DNA of 64,000 nt from Mycobacterium aquaticum (lineage in GTDB: Bacteria > Actinomycetota > Actinomycetes > Mycobacteriales > Mycobacteriaceae). Below the pieces are notes generated by a model. It worked only from the letters and a program-made list of their open reading frames with translations. It was not told where the DNA came from and searched no databases. Shown here one piece after another: positions 8,733-16,656 of this stretch (positions are counted from its first letter, which is position 1; each line of letters opens with the position of its first letter). The stretch lies in NCBI RefSeq assembly GCF_002086485.1, contig NZ_MVHF01000019.1, forward strand, positions 62,001 to 126,000. Direction: 5' to 3'. The translations under genes were made by a program, and so were the position numbers.

Positions 8733-9923
8733 GTGGCGAAGGCGAAGTTCGAGCGGACGAAGCCGCACGTCAACATCGGGACCATCGGTCACGTTGACCA
8801 CGGCAAGACCACGCTTACTGCAGCAATCACCAAGGTTCTGCACGACAAGTACCCGGAGTTGAACGAATCGCGCGCATTCGACCAGATCGACAATGCGCCT
8901 GAGGAGCGTCAGCGCGGTATCACCATCAACATCTCCCACGTGGAGTACCAGACCGACAAGCGCCACTACGCCCACGTGGACGCCCCCGGTCACGCCGACT
9001 ACATCAAGAACATGATCACCGGTGCGGCCCAGATGGACGGCGCCATCCTGGTGGTCGCCGCCACCGACGGCCCGATGCCGCAGACCCGCGAGCACGTGCT
9101 GCTGGCCCGCCAGGTGGGTGTGCCCTACATCCTGGTCGCGCTGAACAAGTCGGATGCGGTGGACGACGAGGAGCTCATCGAGCTCGTCGAGATGGAGGTC
9201 CGCGAGCTGCTGGCTGCGCAGGACTTCGACGAGGAAGCCCCGGTCGTCCGCGTCTCGGCGCTCAAGGCGCTGGAAGGCGACGAGAAGTGGGTCAAGTCGG
9301 TCGAGGAACTGATGGATGCGGTCGACGAGTCGATCCCGGATCCGGTTCGTGAGACCGACAAGCCGTTCCTGATGCCCGTCGAGGACGTCTTCACCATCAC
9401 CGGTCGTGGCACCGTGGTCACCGGTCGCGTCGAGCGTGGCGTGATCAACGTGAACGAGGAAGTCGAGATCGTCGGCATCCGTCCCGACACCACCAAGACC
9501 ACGGTCACCGGTGTCGAGATGTTCCGCAAGCTGCTCGACCAGGGCCAGGCCGGTGACAACGTCGGTCTGCTCCTGCGTGGTATCAAGCGTGAGGACGTCG
9601 AGCGTGGCCAGGTTGTGGTCAAGCCCGGCACCACCACCCCGCACACCGAGTTCGAGGGCCAGGTCTACATCCTGTCCAAGGACGAGGGCGGCCGCCACAC
9701 GCCGTTCTTCAACAACTACCGTCCGCAGTTCTACTTCCGCACCACCGACGTGACCGGTGTTGTGACGCTGCCGGAGGGCACCGAGATGGTTATGCCCGGT
9801 GACAACACCGACATCTCCGTCAAGCTGATCCAGCCCGTCGCCATGGACGAGGGCCTGCGCTTCGCGATCCGCGAAGGCGGCCGTACCGTCGGCGCCGGCC
9901 GGGTTACCAAGATCAACAAGTAA
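8733..9923 (+). CDS. tuf: Elongation factor Tu
   Basis: 396 residues from GTG 8733, with AGGAGG about 11 bases upstream. Motifs: GHVDHGKTT at 19-27, RGITINISHVEY, DAPGH near 81-85, NKSD near 136-139, and a full-length C-terminal barrel ending GAGRVTKINK. EF-Tu delivers aminoacyl-tRNA to the ribosome. The 83-base gap after fusA is long enough for an internal promoter, but I see no decisive one. A strong terminator follows the stop. Confidence 0.98.
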   Translation: MAKAKFERTKPHVNIGTIGHVDHGKTTLTAAITKVLHDKYPELNESRAFDQIDNAPEERQRGITINISHVEYQTDKRHYAHVDAPGHADYIKNMITGAAQMDGAILVVAATDGPMPQTREHVLLARQVGVPYILVALNKSDAVDDEELIELVEMEVRELLAAQDFDEEAPVVRVSALKALEGDEKWVKSVEELMDAVDESIPDPVRETDKPFLMPVEDVFTITGRGTVVTGRVERGVINVNEEVEIVGIRPDTTKTTVTGVEMFRKLLDQGQAGDNVGLLLRGIKREDVERGQVVVKPGTTTPHTEFEGQVYILSKDEGGRHTPFFNNYRPQFYFRTTDVTGVVTLPEGTEMVMPGDNTDISVKLIQPVAMDEGLRFAIREGGRTVGAGRVTKINK

Positions 9924-9937
9924 GTTCGATCTGCTGC

Positions 9938-9973
9938 AAAGCGGCGCTCACCTTCGGGTGGGCGCCGCTTTTG
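9938..9973 (+). terminator. Rho-independent terminator of the str operon
   Basis: A 15-base stem (AAAGCGGCGCTCACC paired with GGTGGGCGCCGCTTT, one G-T pair) closes a TTCG tetraloop at 9953-9956 and is followed by T residues. It begins 15 bases after the tuf stop. Confidence 0.92.
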
Positions 9974-10054
9974 CGTGTAGCAATTGCGTAACGCCTGTGA
10001 CTGCTGGGGCGATAGTGCAGGTAGTTTTGCTGTGTACGGGTAGGGGGTTCCGCT

Positions 10055-10870
10055 GTGATTCGTCGTCTGTTCGTGGCGGTATGTTGCGCCGTCGGCCTCA
10101 TCGGATTGACAGTGGCACCCGCCAACGCCGTGGCGTGCCCCGATGTTCACTGGATCGGTGTTGCCGGCTCAGGTGAACGTGACGACCCGGCTTCCTACGG
10201 CGGCATGGGTCGCGTGGTGTACCAGTCACTACAGGACCTGTCCCAGCAGGTACAGCGTGATGGTCGGACCATGACCGCCGAGGCGGTCAACTATCCCGCT
10301 GTCGCGGTACCCGACACAGGCAACCTGCTCGGCTGGGCGGGCTTCATGAGCAGTGTCGACGCCGGCGTCGCCGCGCTGGCCAACCAGTACACCGCATTCA
10401 CCCAGCAGTGCCCTTCCACGAAGGTGGTGCTGGCCGGCTATTCACAGGGCGCGATGGTGGTCCACCGGAACCTGCAAACCCTGGCAGGCAATCCCAATCT
10501 TGCGGCTGTTCTGCTGGTCGCCGACGGCGACCGGTTGCCCGCCGACCCGACGTACAACCTCGGTAGCGCCACCGCCGTGCGCGGTGCTGCCGGCAAGGGG
10601 ATGGCGCAGCAGTGGCCGCTGATGGCGCATGCGCCGACGACTCCGTTGCCGGTAGCCGTCGGCTCCCGCACCATCAGTGTGTGCGATGTCGGGGATCCGG
10701 TCTGCGACGCGATCACCGACGACGACGAGGTGACACCGGCCGGGGTGGCCATCCACACGAGCTATGCGCGGGCGCGGTCTGGCGGGTACGCCTGGACCTG
10801 GCCGCTGTACCAGCTGCTGGGAGCGGCGCTGCCGGTGGGCAACACGGCCACCGTCGGACCGCCGATGTGA
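10055..10870 (+). CDS. Secreted cutinase-family serine esterase
   Basis: 271 residues from GTG 10055 behind TAGGGGG. A Sec signal peptide (RRLFVAVCCAVGLIGLTV, cleavage after about ANA, residue 25) leads into CPDVHWIGVAGSGERDD. The nucleophile elbow is GYSQG with Ser130; CDVGDPVCD near 210-218 holds the catalytic Asp and paired Cys; His234 lies in VAIHTSYA. These are the marks of mycobacterial cutinase-like proteins, which hydrolyse ester bonds in lipids or polyesters outside the cell. Length exceeds a minimal cutinase by about 50 residues. Natural substrate unknown. Confidence 0.88.
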   Translation: MIRRLFVAVCCAVGLIGLTVAPANAVACPDVHWIGVAGSGERDDPASYGGMGRVVYQSLQDLSQQVQRDGRTMTAEAVNYPAVAVPDTGNLLGWAGFMSSVDAGVAALANQYTAFTQQCPSTKVVLAGYSQGAMVVHRNLQTLAGNPNLAAVLLVADGDRLPADPTYNLGSATAVRGAAGKGMAQQWPLMAHAPTTPLPVAVGSRTISVCDVGDPVCDAITDDDEVTPAGVAIHTSYARARSGGYAWTWPLYQLLGAALPVGNTATVGPPM

Positions 10871-11164
10871 CGGTCCTCGCGTAGAGCGGCCGATTACCTT
10901 ACCAGTCGAACCGCGCAAGAGTCGGCGATTCTGGCAAATTTTTCTGCAGATCACGGTTAGATCGAGGTTGCGCACGCCACCATCGCTGGCAATTTGCTGT
11001 GGGTATTGGTCAGGAATTGCCGCGCCACCAGCGTTGTGGCCGCGTTTATTGCTTTGACCAGCAAAGATGCGGGAATGGGCGTGCCTCCACGCGCGCATGA
11101 GAAATGGCCGACAAGGCTCATCTGGCTTTGCCGCGCATCTGCCCGTCTGATTACAACGTGATCC
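10871..11164. other. Gene-free stretch upstream of the first repeat protein
   Basis: About 290 bases with lower GC than the flanking genes. I see no supported gene, RNA or clear terminator. The far right end holds the promoter described next. Confidence 0.6.
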
Positions 11165-11193
11165 TTGACACACCTTATGGCAAAGCTTACTGT
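11165..11193 (+). promoter_or_regulatory. SigA-type promoter of the first repeat protein
   Basis: TTGACA at 11165-11170, 17-base spacer, TACTGT at 11188-11193. The -35 is a perfect consensus, rare in mycobacteria, so strong transcription is expected, starting near 11200 and about 46 bases before the start codon. Confidence 0.75.
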
Positions 11194-11212
11194 CTGCTTG
11201 CGAAATCGAAAT

Positions 11213-11226
11213 TGACAGTGCTGTCA
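11213..11226 (+). promoter_or_regulatory. Operator-like palindrome in the 5' leader
   Basis: TGACAG-tg-CTGTCA: 6-base perfect arms with a 2-base centre, located between the predicted transcription start and the GAGGGGAG ribosome-binding site of the repeat-protein gene. Its position would suit a roadblock repressor or an RNA hairpin masking the leader. Confidence 0.45.
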
Positions 11227-11245
11227 GTTGAGGGGAGCGCCGCTG

Positions 11246-12460
11246 ATGGCTGATAACGACCATGGTCCGGGCACGCGACGTACGCGCGGCGCGCACAGGA
11301 TGCCGGCGAGACACTCGGTCCTCACCCGCACGGTAGCCGCCGGGGGCGCGGCGTTCTGTATCGGCGCCGTCGCGGAAACCCCCGCGGCGGAAGCCCTGTC
11401 GATCATTCTCCCGGCCGGCGGAGCCGGGAACACCACTCAGCTCAACATCCTCGAGGGCAACATCATCAACCCTCAGGTCGCGATCCCGGGGTCGAACGTC
11501 AGCAGCAATTCGACGGCGGGCGGCATTGCTGCGGGCAACGGCAACAACAGCACGGTCGTCGCGGGGTCCACGTTCTGGTCCCAGACCATCAACCTGGCGG
11601 GCACCACCGGAACGGGAAATACCACTCAAGTCGACATCTTCTCGTACAACGTCATCAACCCGCAGCTGAGCATGGGCGGCAGCAACACGAGCAACAACTC
11701 ATCGGTCAGTAACGTCGCCACCGGCAACGGGAACAACAGCAGCACCACGGTGACGTCGGGAGCTGGGACAACCATGGTCGGCGCGGCGGTCGGCAACGGC
11801 AACACCACGCAGATCGCGATCGGCTCCGGCAACATCATCAACCCGCAGTGGAGCTTCGGCGGCAGCAATACCAGCAACAACACCACCGTCGGCAATGTGT
11901 CCGCAGGCAACGGCAACAACAGCAGCACCACCGTGGACTCGACGGGAGGATCTGGGACCACCGCCGTCGGGGGCGTGACCGGCAACGGCAACACCGTCCA
12001 GACGTCGTTCCTGTCCTTCAACATCATCAATCCGCAACGCAGCTTCGGTGGCAGCAATACCAGCAACAACTCGACGACCAGCAATGTGTCGAGCGGGAAC
12101 GGGAACGGCAGCAGCACGGATGTGAGCGGGGGCGGCGGTTCGACGACCGTCGTCGGCACGACCGGTAACGGCAACACCACCCAGCAGTCCAACCGTTCGG
12201 GGCAGATCTTCAACCGCCAGACGACCTCTGCCTTGCCGTCGCTGTCCTTCCGGCCGCCGACGTCGACCTCCGGCCCGGCTTCGACGCAGTCCTCCGGGGC
12301 GGGTGTCACGTCGGTTTCGGTATCCACCGCATCGTCGCCGTCGCCGAAAGCGCGCACCACGTCGTTCGGTGGTGGTGCGCTGGGCGGTGTGCGTTCGATC
12401 GCCTCGAAGCTGTCCGGTCAGTCCGGCGCAGGCCCGCGCCACGCAAAGGCTGACGGATGA
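11246..12460 (+). CDS. Secreted Asn/Gly/Thr/Ser-rich protein with five ~62-residue repeats
   Basis: 404 residues from ATG 11246, chosen because GAGGGGAG lies 8-9 bases upstream. A long basic N-terminus (RR at 11-12) precedes a weak hydrophobic stretch (about 30-50) that looks like an export signal, with cleavage near AEA/LS. The body carries five repeats opening with GNTTQ or GNTVQ at residues 61, 124, 185, 248 and 309 (spacing 61-63). Within the repeats recur NIINPQ (72, 135, 196, 259), GGSNTSNN, and GNGNNSST. The mature part has no cysteine and ends in a Ser/Thr/Pro-rich tail. The Q/N-rich strand-turn rhythm recalls curlin or beta-solenoid repeats, but this is analogy, not homology I can prove. 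It has no PE or PPE domain. Related by its GNGNTTQ unit to the protein at 13036-14268. Function unknown; an extracellular fibre or surface layer is a hypothesis. Confidence 0.72.
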   Translation: MADNDHGPGTRRTRGAHRMPARHSVLTRTVAAGGAAFCIGAVAETPAAEALSIILPAGGAGNTTQLNILEGNIINPQVAIPGSNVSSNSTAGGIAAGNGNNSTVVAGSTFWSQTINLAGTTGTGNTTQVDIFSYNVINPQLSMGGSNTSNNSSVSNVATGNGNNSSTTVTSGAGTTMVGAAVGNGNTTQIAIGSGNIINPQWSFGGSNTSNNTTVGNVSAGNGNNSSTTVDSTGGSGTTAVGGVTGNGNTVQTSFLSFNIINPQRSFGGSNTSNNSTTSNVSSGNGNGSSTDVSGGGGSTTVVGTTGNGNTTQQSNRSGQIFNRQTTSALPSLSFRPPTSTSGPASTQSSGAGVTSVSVSTASSPSPKARTTSFGGGALGGVRSIASKLSGQSGAGPRHAKADG

Positions 12461-12766
12461 CATCGCGTTATCAGCACCACACCGACCTGCCGCCATGAGA
12501 GCGCCCGCAGGTTAGTTTTCCGCGGACGGGCCCGTGCGGGCGCCGTCAATTGAAGCATCGCCAATTGCGCGATAGCCGATGGGCTGAATTGTCGCCGACA
12601 GCTGCCCGTTGAATTCTGCTGGAATTCGGTACTACGCGTGCCGTGCATTCGACGTGTAACTCAATCTGATGTGATGTGTTTTCGCGTGTGTGCGACCCCG
12701 CGAAACGGTACTCGTCGTCCATATATTTGCAATTGAAAAAGCAAACAACACAGCGAAATTAAATGC
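12461..12766. other. AT-rich gene-free stretch with an inverted repeat
   Basis: No supported gene. Contains the inverted repeat GCGCCCGCA (12501-12509) / TGCGGGCGC (12535-12543) with a 25-base loop and no T tract, a weak terminator candidate for the upstream gene. From about 12550 base composition becomes clearly AT-richer than the surroundings. Confidence 0.5.
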
Positions 12767-12796
12767 TTGACACGGTTGTGTAAAGCGCAATAGATT
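12767..12796 (+). promoter_or_regulatory. SigA-type promoter of the second repeat protein
   Basis: TTGACA at 12767-12772, 18-base spacer, TAGATT at 12791-12796. Again a perfect -35, like the one at 11165. A transcript starting near 12803 would have a 233-base leader containing a short ORF. Confidence 0.7.
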
Positions 12797-12832
12797 CCAG
12801 CTCAAATGGCACTTCAGGGGAGGTGTGTAGAT

Positions 12833-12898
12833 ATGACAATCTGCAGTCTCGGTGCGCATGAATTGGAAGACATAAGCCGTAGTCCACCTGGTGATTAG
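12833..12898 (+). CDS. 21-codon leader ORF
   Basis: Starts at ATG 12833 behind an excellent ribosome-binding site (AGGGGAGG) and encodes MTICSLGAHELEDISRSPPG plus Asp before TAG. It is 30 bases downstream of the predicted transcription start and 137 bases before the repeat-protein start. The peptide is unremarkable apart from a Cys and a Pro pair near its end; the ribosome-binding site is stronger than a chance ORF would normally have. Likely a regulatory leader peptide, unproven. Confidence 0.4.
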   Translation: MTICSLGAHELEDISRSPPGD

Positions 12899-12922
12899 GC
12901 GCGCCCGGCGCCTTTCCTGTTT
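12898..12922 (+). promoter_or_regulatory. Short GC hairpin after the leader ORF (attenuator-like)
   Basis: GGCGC (12898-12902) pairs with GCGCC (12908-12912) across a 5-base loop and is followed by TTTCCTGTTT. The stem begins at the last base of the leader ORF's stop codon. Too short to be a strong terminator alone, but its placement suits translation-coupled attenuation. Confidence 0.3.
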
Positions 12923-13035
12923 GGCGGCTGATGCAGGCCGGCCATGTGCGAATGCATTTCATGGATCGGACCTTCACGGGTCCCTCAATTAATACAGCCA
13001 TGCCCAAAAACAGCAAATACCAAGGAGCTCAGACA

Positions 13036-14268
13036 ATGGGTAAGCACACCAAGCCTCGCAAGCCGACTTCGTGGAACAAGACGCTCGCGGCCGGCACCGT
13101 TGCCGGTACGACTGCGTTGGGATTCGGCGCTTTGGCTGCGCTGGATTCACCTATGGCCAACGCCTCGTTGTTCAATTTCTCGAACTTGTTCAACCCCAGC
13201 CCCAAGACCACCACAGTGGTCGGGACCACGGGCAACGGCAACACCACCCAGAAGTCGACCGCGTCGGGGAACATCAACAATCCGCAGGCCAGCGTGCTGA
13301 GCCCAGCCGTCGGCGGCGTCTCGAGCAGCGGCCCGGCCACGTCATCGGCAGTCGGTGGTCCGGGCACCAGCACCTCGGCCAATACCGCGGTCAACACGGG
13401 TGGAGCTGCGGTTGGTGGTCCGACGACGGGCGGCACGGCGGCGAGCACCACGACCGGCGTTAGCCCGGCCGTCGGCGGAGCAGGCGTCGGTGGGGTTTCG
13501 ACAGGTGGTTCGGGGGTCGGCGGGGCAGGTGTCGGCGGTTCGAACGTCAATGGCGCCACCACCGGTGGGACGTCGACCGGCGGTACGAACGCTGCCGTTG
13601 ACACCGGCGGCGCCGGACTGGGCGGCTCAAATGTCAACGGCGCCACCACAGGTGGCCCCGCGACGGATGCCGTTGTCAGCGCCAACCCGGCGACTGATGC
13701 GTCCGCGCCGGTCAACACGCAGACCGGTGGTACGGCAGCTGTTGTCAGCACCGGAGATGGCACTGCGACCGCGGGCGGCCCGACCGGGCCGACTACCACC
13801 AGTAGCGCGACCAGTGGGGACACCTCAAGTGGCGGGGCGACCGGCGGAGCGGCGACCACCGGGCAGACCGGCGGGGCCGGCACGGGTGGCGCGGTGACGA
13901 CCTCCCAGACGGCCGGAGGCGGAACGTCCGGCGGCGGCACCACCAACCAGACTGCCGGCGCAGGTACTGGAGGCGCGGGCACCGGAGGATCGGCGACATC
14001 GGGCGGCGGTCAGGGTGGCTCGGCCACCGGCGGCGCGACCACGGGCGGCAATGCCACCACCGGCAACACCACGGGTGGCACCACCAAGGGCGGTAGCGCG
14101 GGTTCAGTCCAGTCGAGCACCAGCAGCGCGACGGGTGGCAGTGCCACCAGCGGCAGTGCCACCAGCTCGGCCAACTCCAGTGCCAACAGCGGCAATACGT
14201 CGAAGAACAGGACGAGCGTCAACACCTCGAAGTTCAACGGCAACGGCAGCAGCGTCAAGATCGGCTGA
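13036..14268 (+). CDS. Secreted Gly/Thr/Ala/Ser-rich low-complexity protein
   Basis: 410 residues from ATG 13036; AAGGAG at 13022-13027 fixes this start even though the frame is open further upstream. A clear Sec signal peptide (basic start, LAAGTVAGTTALGFGALAAL, cleavage near ANA/SL at about residue 43). Residues about 65-83 (GTTGNGNTTQKSTASGNINN) match the repeat unit of the upstream protein. The rest is a nearly pure Gly/Thr/Ala/Ser/Val sequence built on short GGATTGG- and GVGG-like words, without cysteine. It is not PE_PGRS (no PE domain). The C-terminus (NRTSVNTSKFNGNGSSVKIG) is less repetitive. A flexible, heavily exported cell-surface protein is likely; function unknown. Confidence 0.72.
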   Translation: MGKHTKPRKPTSWNKTLAAGTVAGTTALGFGALAALDSPMANASLFNFSNLFNPSPKTTTVVGTTGNGNTTQKSTASGNINNPQASVLSPAVGGVSSSGPATSSAVGGPGTSTSANTAVNTGGAAVGGPTTGGTAASTTTGVSPAVGGAGVGGVSTGGSGVGGAGVGGSNVNGATTGGTSTGGTNAAVDTGGAGLGGSNVNGATTGGPATDAVVSANPATDASAPVNTQTGGTAAVVSTGDGTATAGGPTGPTTTSSATSGDTSSGGATGGAATTGQTGGAGTGGAVTTSQTAGGGTSGGGTTNQTAGAGTGGAGTGGSATSGGGQGGSATGGATTGGNATTGNTTGGTTKGGSAGSVQSSTSSATGGSATSGSATSSANSSANSGNTSKNRTSVNTSKFNGNGSSVKIG

Positions 14269-14291
14269 CATCGCGAAAGGAACCACTGAAT

Positions 14292-14326
14292 GCTGGACCG
14301 TCGCCGTCAACCGGCGGCGGTCCAGC
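14292..14326. terminator. Bidirectional terminator
   Basis: GCTGGACCGTCGCCG (14292-14306) and CGGCGGCGGTCCAGC (14312-14326) form a 15-base stem with one G-T pair and a 5-base loop, between the convergent repeat-protein and MFS genes. Confidence 0.8.
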
Positions 14327-14332
14327 GCTTTC

Positions 14333-15697
14333 TCATCGGGTGGTCTGTTTGGCCCACCCCAGCACCAGCAGTGAGGTGGGCAGCAGCAAGATCGCGATGG
14401 TCAGCAGGATGGCCGAAATCCCGCCTCCGGGAGACGATCCCGCGTGTTCGAGCATCTCCAGCACGGTGCCGGTGACCGCGATTCCGACGCCACCCAGCGT
14501 CACCATGGAGGTCAGCGCCACGCCCGCCGCAGCGCCGGCCCGCTCAGGCGGTACGACTGCCTGGGTCGCCACTGTGGTGAACGCGTACACCAATCCCATG
14601 GTGAAGCCGCAGGCTGTCAGTGCGATGAGGTAGAGCGGCCAACCGCGTGAGAGGGCAAGCACGGCAAGCGAAATCGCGGCGGCCGCACCTGTCGTACCCA
14701 TCACCGCCATGGGTGGGTACTTCGTGGCCAGCCGTCCGGAGAGCACACCGCCTGCTGCGGCGCCGGCCGACGGGCCGAGGAATGCCAGCCCCGCGGTCAA
14801 CGGGTCGAGGCCCCGTACCTCCTGCAGATTCAAGGTCGAGAGGTAGATCGCCACCACATAGGCGATGTTGGCCACGGTGCCCGTGAGGATCAGCGCGGTG
14901 AACCGTTGGTCGCGCAGAAGCGAGAGATCCACCAACGGCCATTTGACCCGGTGCTCGGTCACGACGAACGCCGTCATGGTCAGGATCGAGATGATGAACG
15001 CCGCCACTGTCGGCAGCGAGAGCCAACCCCAACTCGGGCCGCGATCGAAGGTCAGCGTGAACAGGCCGATGCCAATGGTGATCAGAGCGAGCCCGGTGAG
15101 ATCGATCCGGCGTGGCACGGTTTGGTCGGAGCTCTCCGACATGGTGAGGCCGCCGATCACGGCTGAGACGACGGCCAGGGGCACGAGCAACCAGAAGATC
15201 GCGCGCCATCCGACCGTCTGGGTGAGCAGACCGCCGACCAACGGGCCCGCCGCGTTGCCCAATCCGCCTATCCCATAAGCCAATCCGATGGCCCGGGAAG
15301 CCCGCTCCGCCGTAAACGAGTTGGTCAGCACACTCACCGAGACCGGGAAGATCAGTGCCGCGCCCAATCCTTGGGCTGCTCTCGAGCCGATCACCCATGC
15401 CGCGGACGGGGCCATCGCGCACACCGCCGACGACGCGCCGAACACCGCGATGCCGATCAGCAGGGTGCGCCTGCGGCCGAAGATGTCGCCGATGCGGCCG
15501 GCAGGCACCATGCAGGCTCCCAGGGTGAGCATGTAGATGCTGATCACCCACTGCAGATCGGTGGCCGTGGTGTCCAGATCCTCCGCCATCGTGGGCAGGG
15601 CGAGGTTGACGGCGAAATAGTCGAGTTGGACGCAGAACAGCGCGGTGGAGACGGCCGCGAGGATCCAGCGGTCGCGGGATGCGGTCGGCGCCGTCAC
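14333..15697 (-). CDS. MFS drug-exporter-like transporter (DHA2 type)
   Basis: 454 residues from GTG 15697 behind GGAGGT. A hydrophobic protein with 12-14 membrane segments. Typical motifs: LDYFAVNLALPTMAEDL in helix 1 (the LD-x-TVVNVALP motif of the DHA2 group), the loop motif GRIGDIFGRRRTLLIG, and GLAYGIGGLGNAAGPLVGG (antiporter motif C). It should export small hydrophobic compounds in exchange for protons. Divergent from the SHOCT gene, 113 bases apart. Substrate unknown. Confidence 0.88.
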   Translation of the reverse strand: MTAPTASRDRWILAAVSTALFCVQLDYFAVNLALPTMAEDLDTTATDLQWVISIYMLTLGACMVPAGRIGDIFGRRRTLLIGIAVFGASSAVCAMAPSAAWVIGSRAAQGLGAALIFPVSVSVLTNSFTAERASRAIGLAYGIGGLGNAAGPLVGGLLTQTVGWRAIFWLLVPLAVVSAVIGGLTMSESSDQTVPRRIDLTGLALITIGIGLFTLTFDRGPSWGWLSLPTVAAFIISILTMTAFVVTEHRVKWPLVDLSLLRDQRFTALILTGTVANIAYVVAIYLSTLNLQEVRGLDPLTAGLAFLGPSAGAAAGGVLSGRLATKYPPMAVMGTTGAAAAISLAVLALSRGWPLYLIALTACGFTMGLVYAFTTVATQAVVPPERAGAAAGVALTSMVTLGGVGIAVTGTVLEMLEHAGSSPGGGISAILLTIAILLLPTSLLVLGWAKQTTR

Positions 15698-15810
15698 CGC
15701 CGCGACCTCCGATGATCTGTCACAACCGTAAGTTTCCTGCGCGCAGTCCAGACATCGAGGATGAATGACGATAATCTGACACCCGTATCGGCGATCCTGA
15801 GGAGGGTCAG

Positions 15811-16626
15811 GTGGTCGGGCGGTATCTGAAGGCTCAGCTGTGGGTGCTGCTCTGCGGCGGCCTGGTCGGGCCGATCTTTCTCGTCGTGTATTTCGCCATC
15901 GGCGAGAGCAGCCTGGTGCGGTGGATGTTCTGGACGGGTCTGCTGATCACTGCGGCCGATGTTCTGATCGCCCTGGCCTTGGCGAACTACGGCGCCAAGT
16001 CCGCTGCCAAGTCGCAGTTCCTGGAACAGCAGGGTGTGTTGGCACTTGCTCAGGTCATCGGCATCGCCGAAACCGGCACCATGATCAACGATCAACCACT
16101 TGTGAAGCTCGATCTCCGCATCGAAGGGCCGGGTTTGACGCCGTTCGAGAGCCAGGACCGGGTCATCGCCTCGGTGACGCGGATGCCGCTGATCACCGGC
16201 CGCAAACTCGTCGCGCTGGTCGACCCCGCCACCAGGGACTATCAAATCGATTGGCAGCGAAGTGCTTTGGTAGGCGGTCTGGTGCCGGCTCAGTTCACCG
16301 TGGACGAGGACCGCCGGACCTACGATCTGTCGGGGCAGGCCGGGCCGCTGCTGGAGATCCTGCGGATCCTCAAGGCCAACAACGTCCCGATGAACGGCAC
16401 CGTCGACATCAGGTCCAACCCTGTGGTGCGCCAACAAGTCACCAATGTGGTGCGCCGTGCGGCGGCGCAGCAGGCCCCGGCGGCACCCGTGCCTGCGCCC
16501 ACCGTGCAGGCCCCCGAACCGTCGACCGCGCAGCGGTTGCAGGAATTGGAGACATTGCGCGCCACCGGTGCCATCACCGACGCGGAGTACACCGCCAAAC
16601 GACAGCAGATCATCTCGGAGTTATAA
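15811..16626 (+). CDS. Membrane protein with C-terminal SHOCT domain
   Basis: 271 residues from GTG 15811 behind GAGGAGGG. Two hydrophobic helices at about 9-30 and 38-58, then a cytoplasmic or exported beta-rich domain, an Ala/Pro linker (APAAPVPAPTVQAPEP), and a terminal SHOCT motif (RLQELETLRATGAITDAEYT). SHOCT is a short oligomerisation-type domain found on many unrelated proteins. Followed 30 bases later by the antiporter, likely cotranscribed. Function unknown. Confidence 0.8.
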   Translation: MVGRYLKAQLWVLLCGGLVGPIFLVVYFAIGESSLVRWMFWTGLLITAADVLIALALANYGAKSAAKSQFLEQQGVLALAQVIGIAETGTMINDQPLVKLDLRIEGPGLTPFESQDRVIASVTRMPLITGRKLVALVDPATRDYQIDWQRSALVGGLVPAQFTVDEDRRTYDLSGQAGPLLEILRILKANNVPMNGTVDIRSNPVVRQQVTNVVRRAAAQQAPAAPVPAPTVQAPEPSTAQRLQELETLRATGAITDAEYTAKRQQIISEL

Positions 16627-16656
16627 GAGTCGGCAGATCAATTCGGGGGGACGGCA

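Noticed and set aside
8694..9698. 334-codon open frame antisense to tuf
   Set aside because: Same codon-bias artefact; composition dominated by Leu, Asp, Val and His without motifs.
12931..13035. Longer N-terminus for the second repeat protein (ATG 12931 or 13003)
   Set aside because: AAGGAG directly precedes ATG 13036 and that start gives a proper signal peptide.
13300..14200. Repetitive GGC/ACC-rich DNA as a possible CRISPR array or tandem-repeat element
   Set aside because: The repeats are irregular in length and stay in one reading frame with a signal peptide; they are low-complexity coding sequence.
11246..14268. PE_PGRS identity for the Gly/Asn-rich proteins
   Set aside because: No N-terminal PE domain and the repeat words are GNGNTTQ/NIINPQ rather than GGAGG-x-GGAGG.
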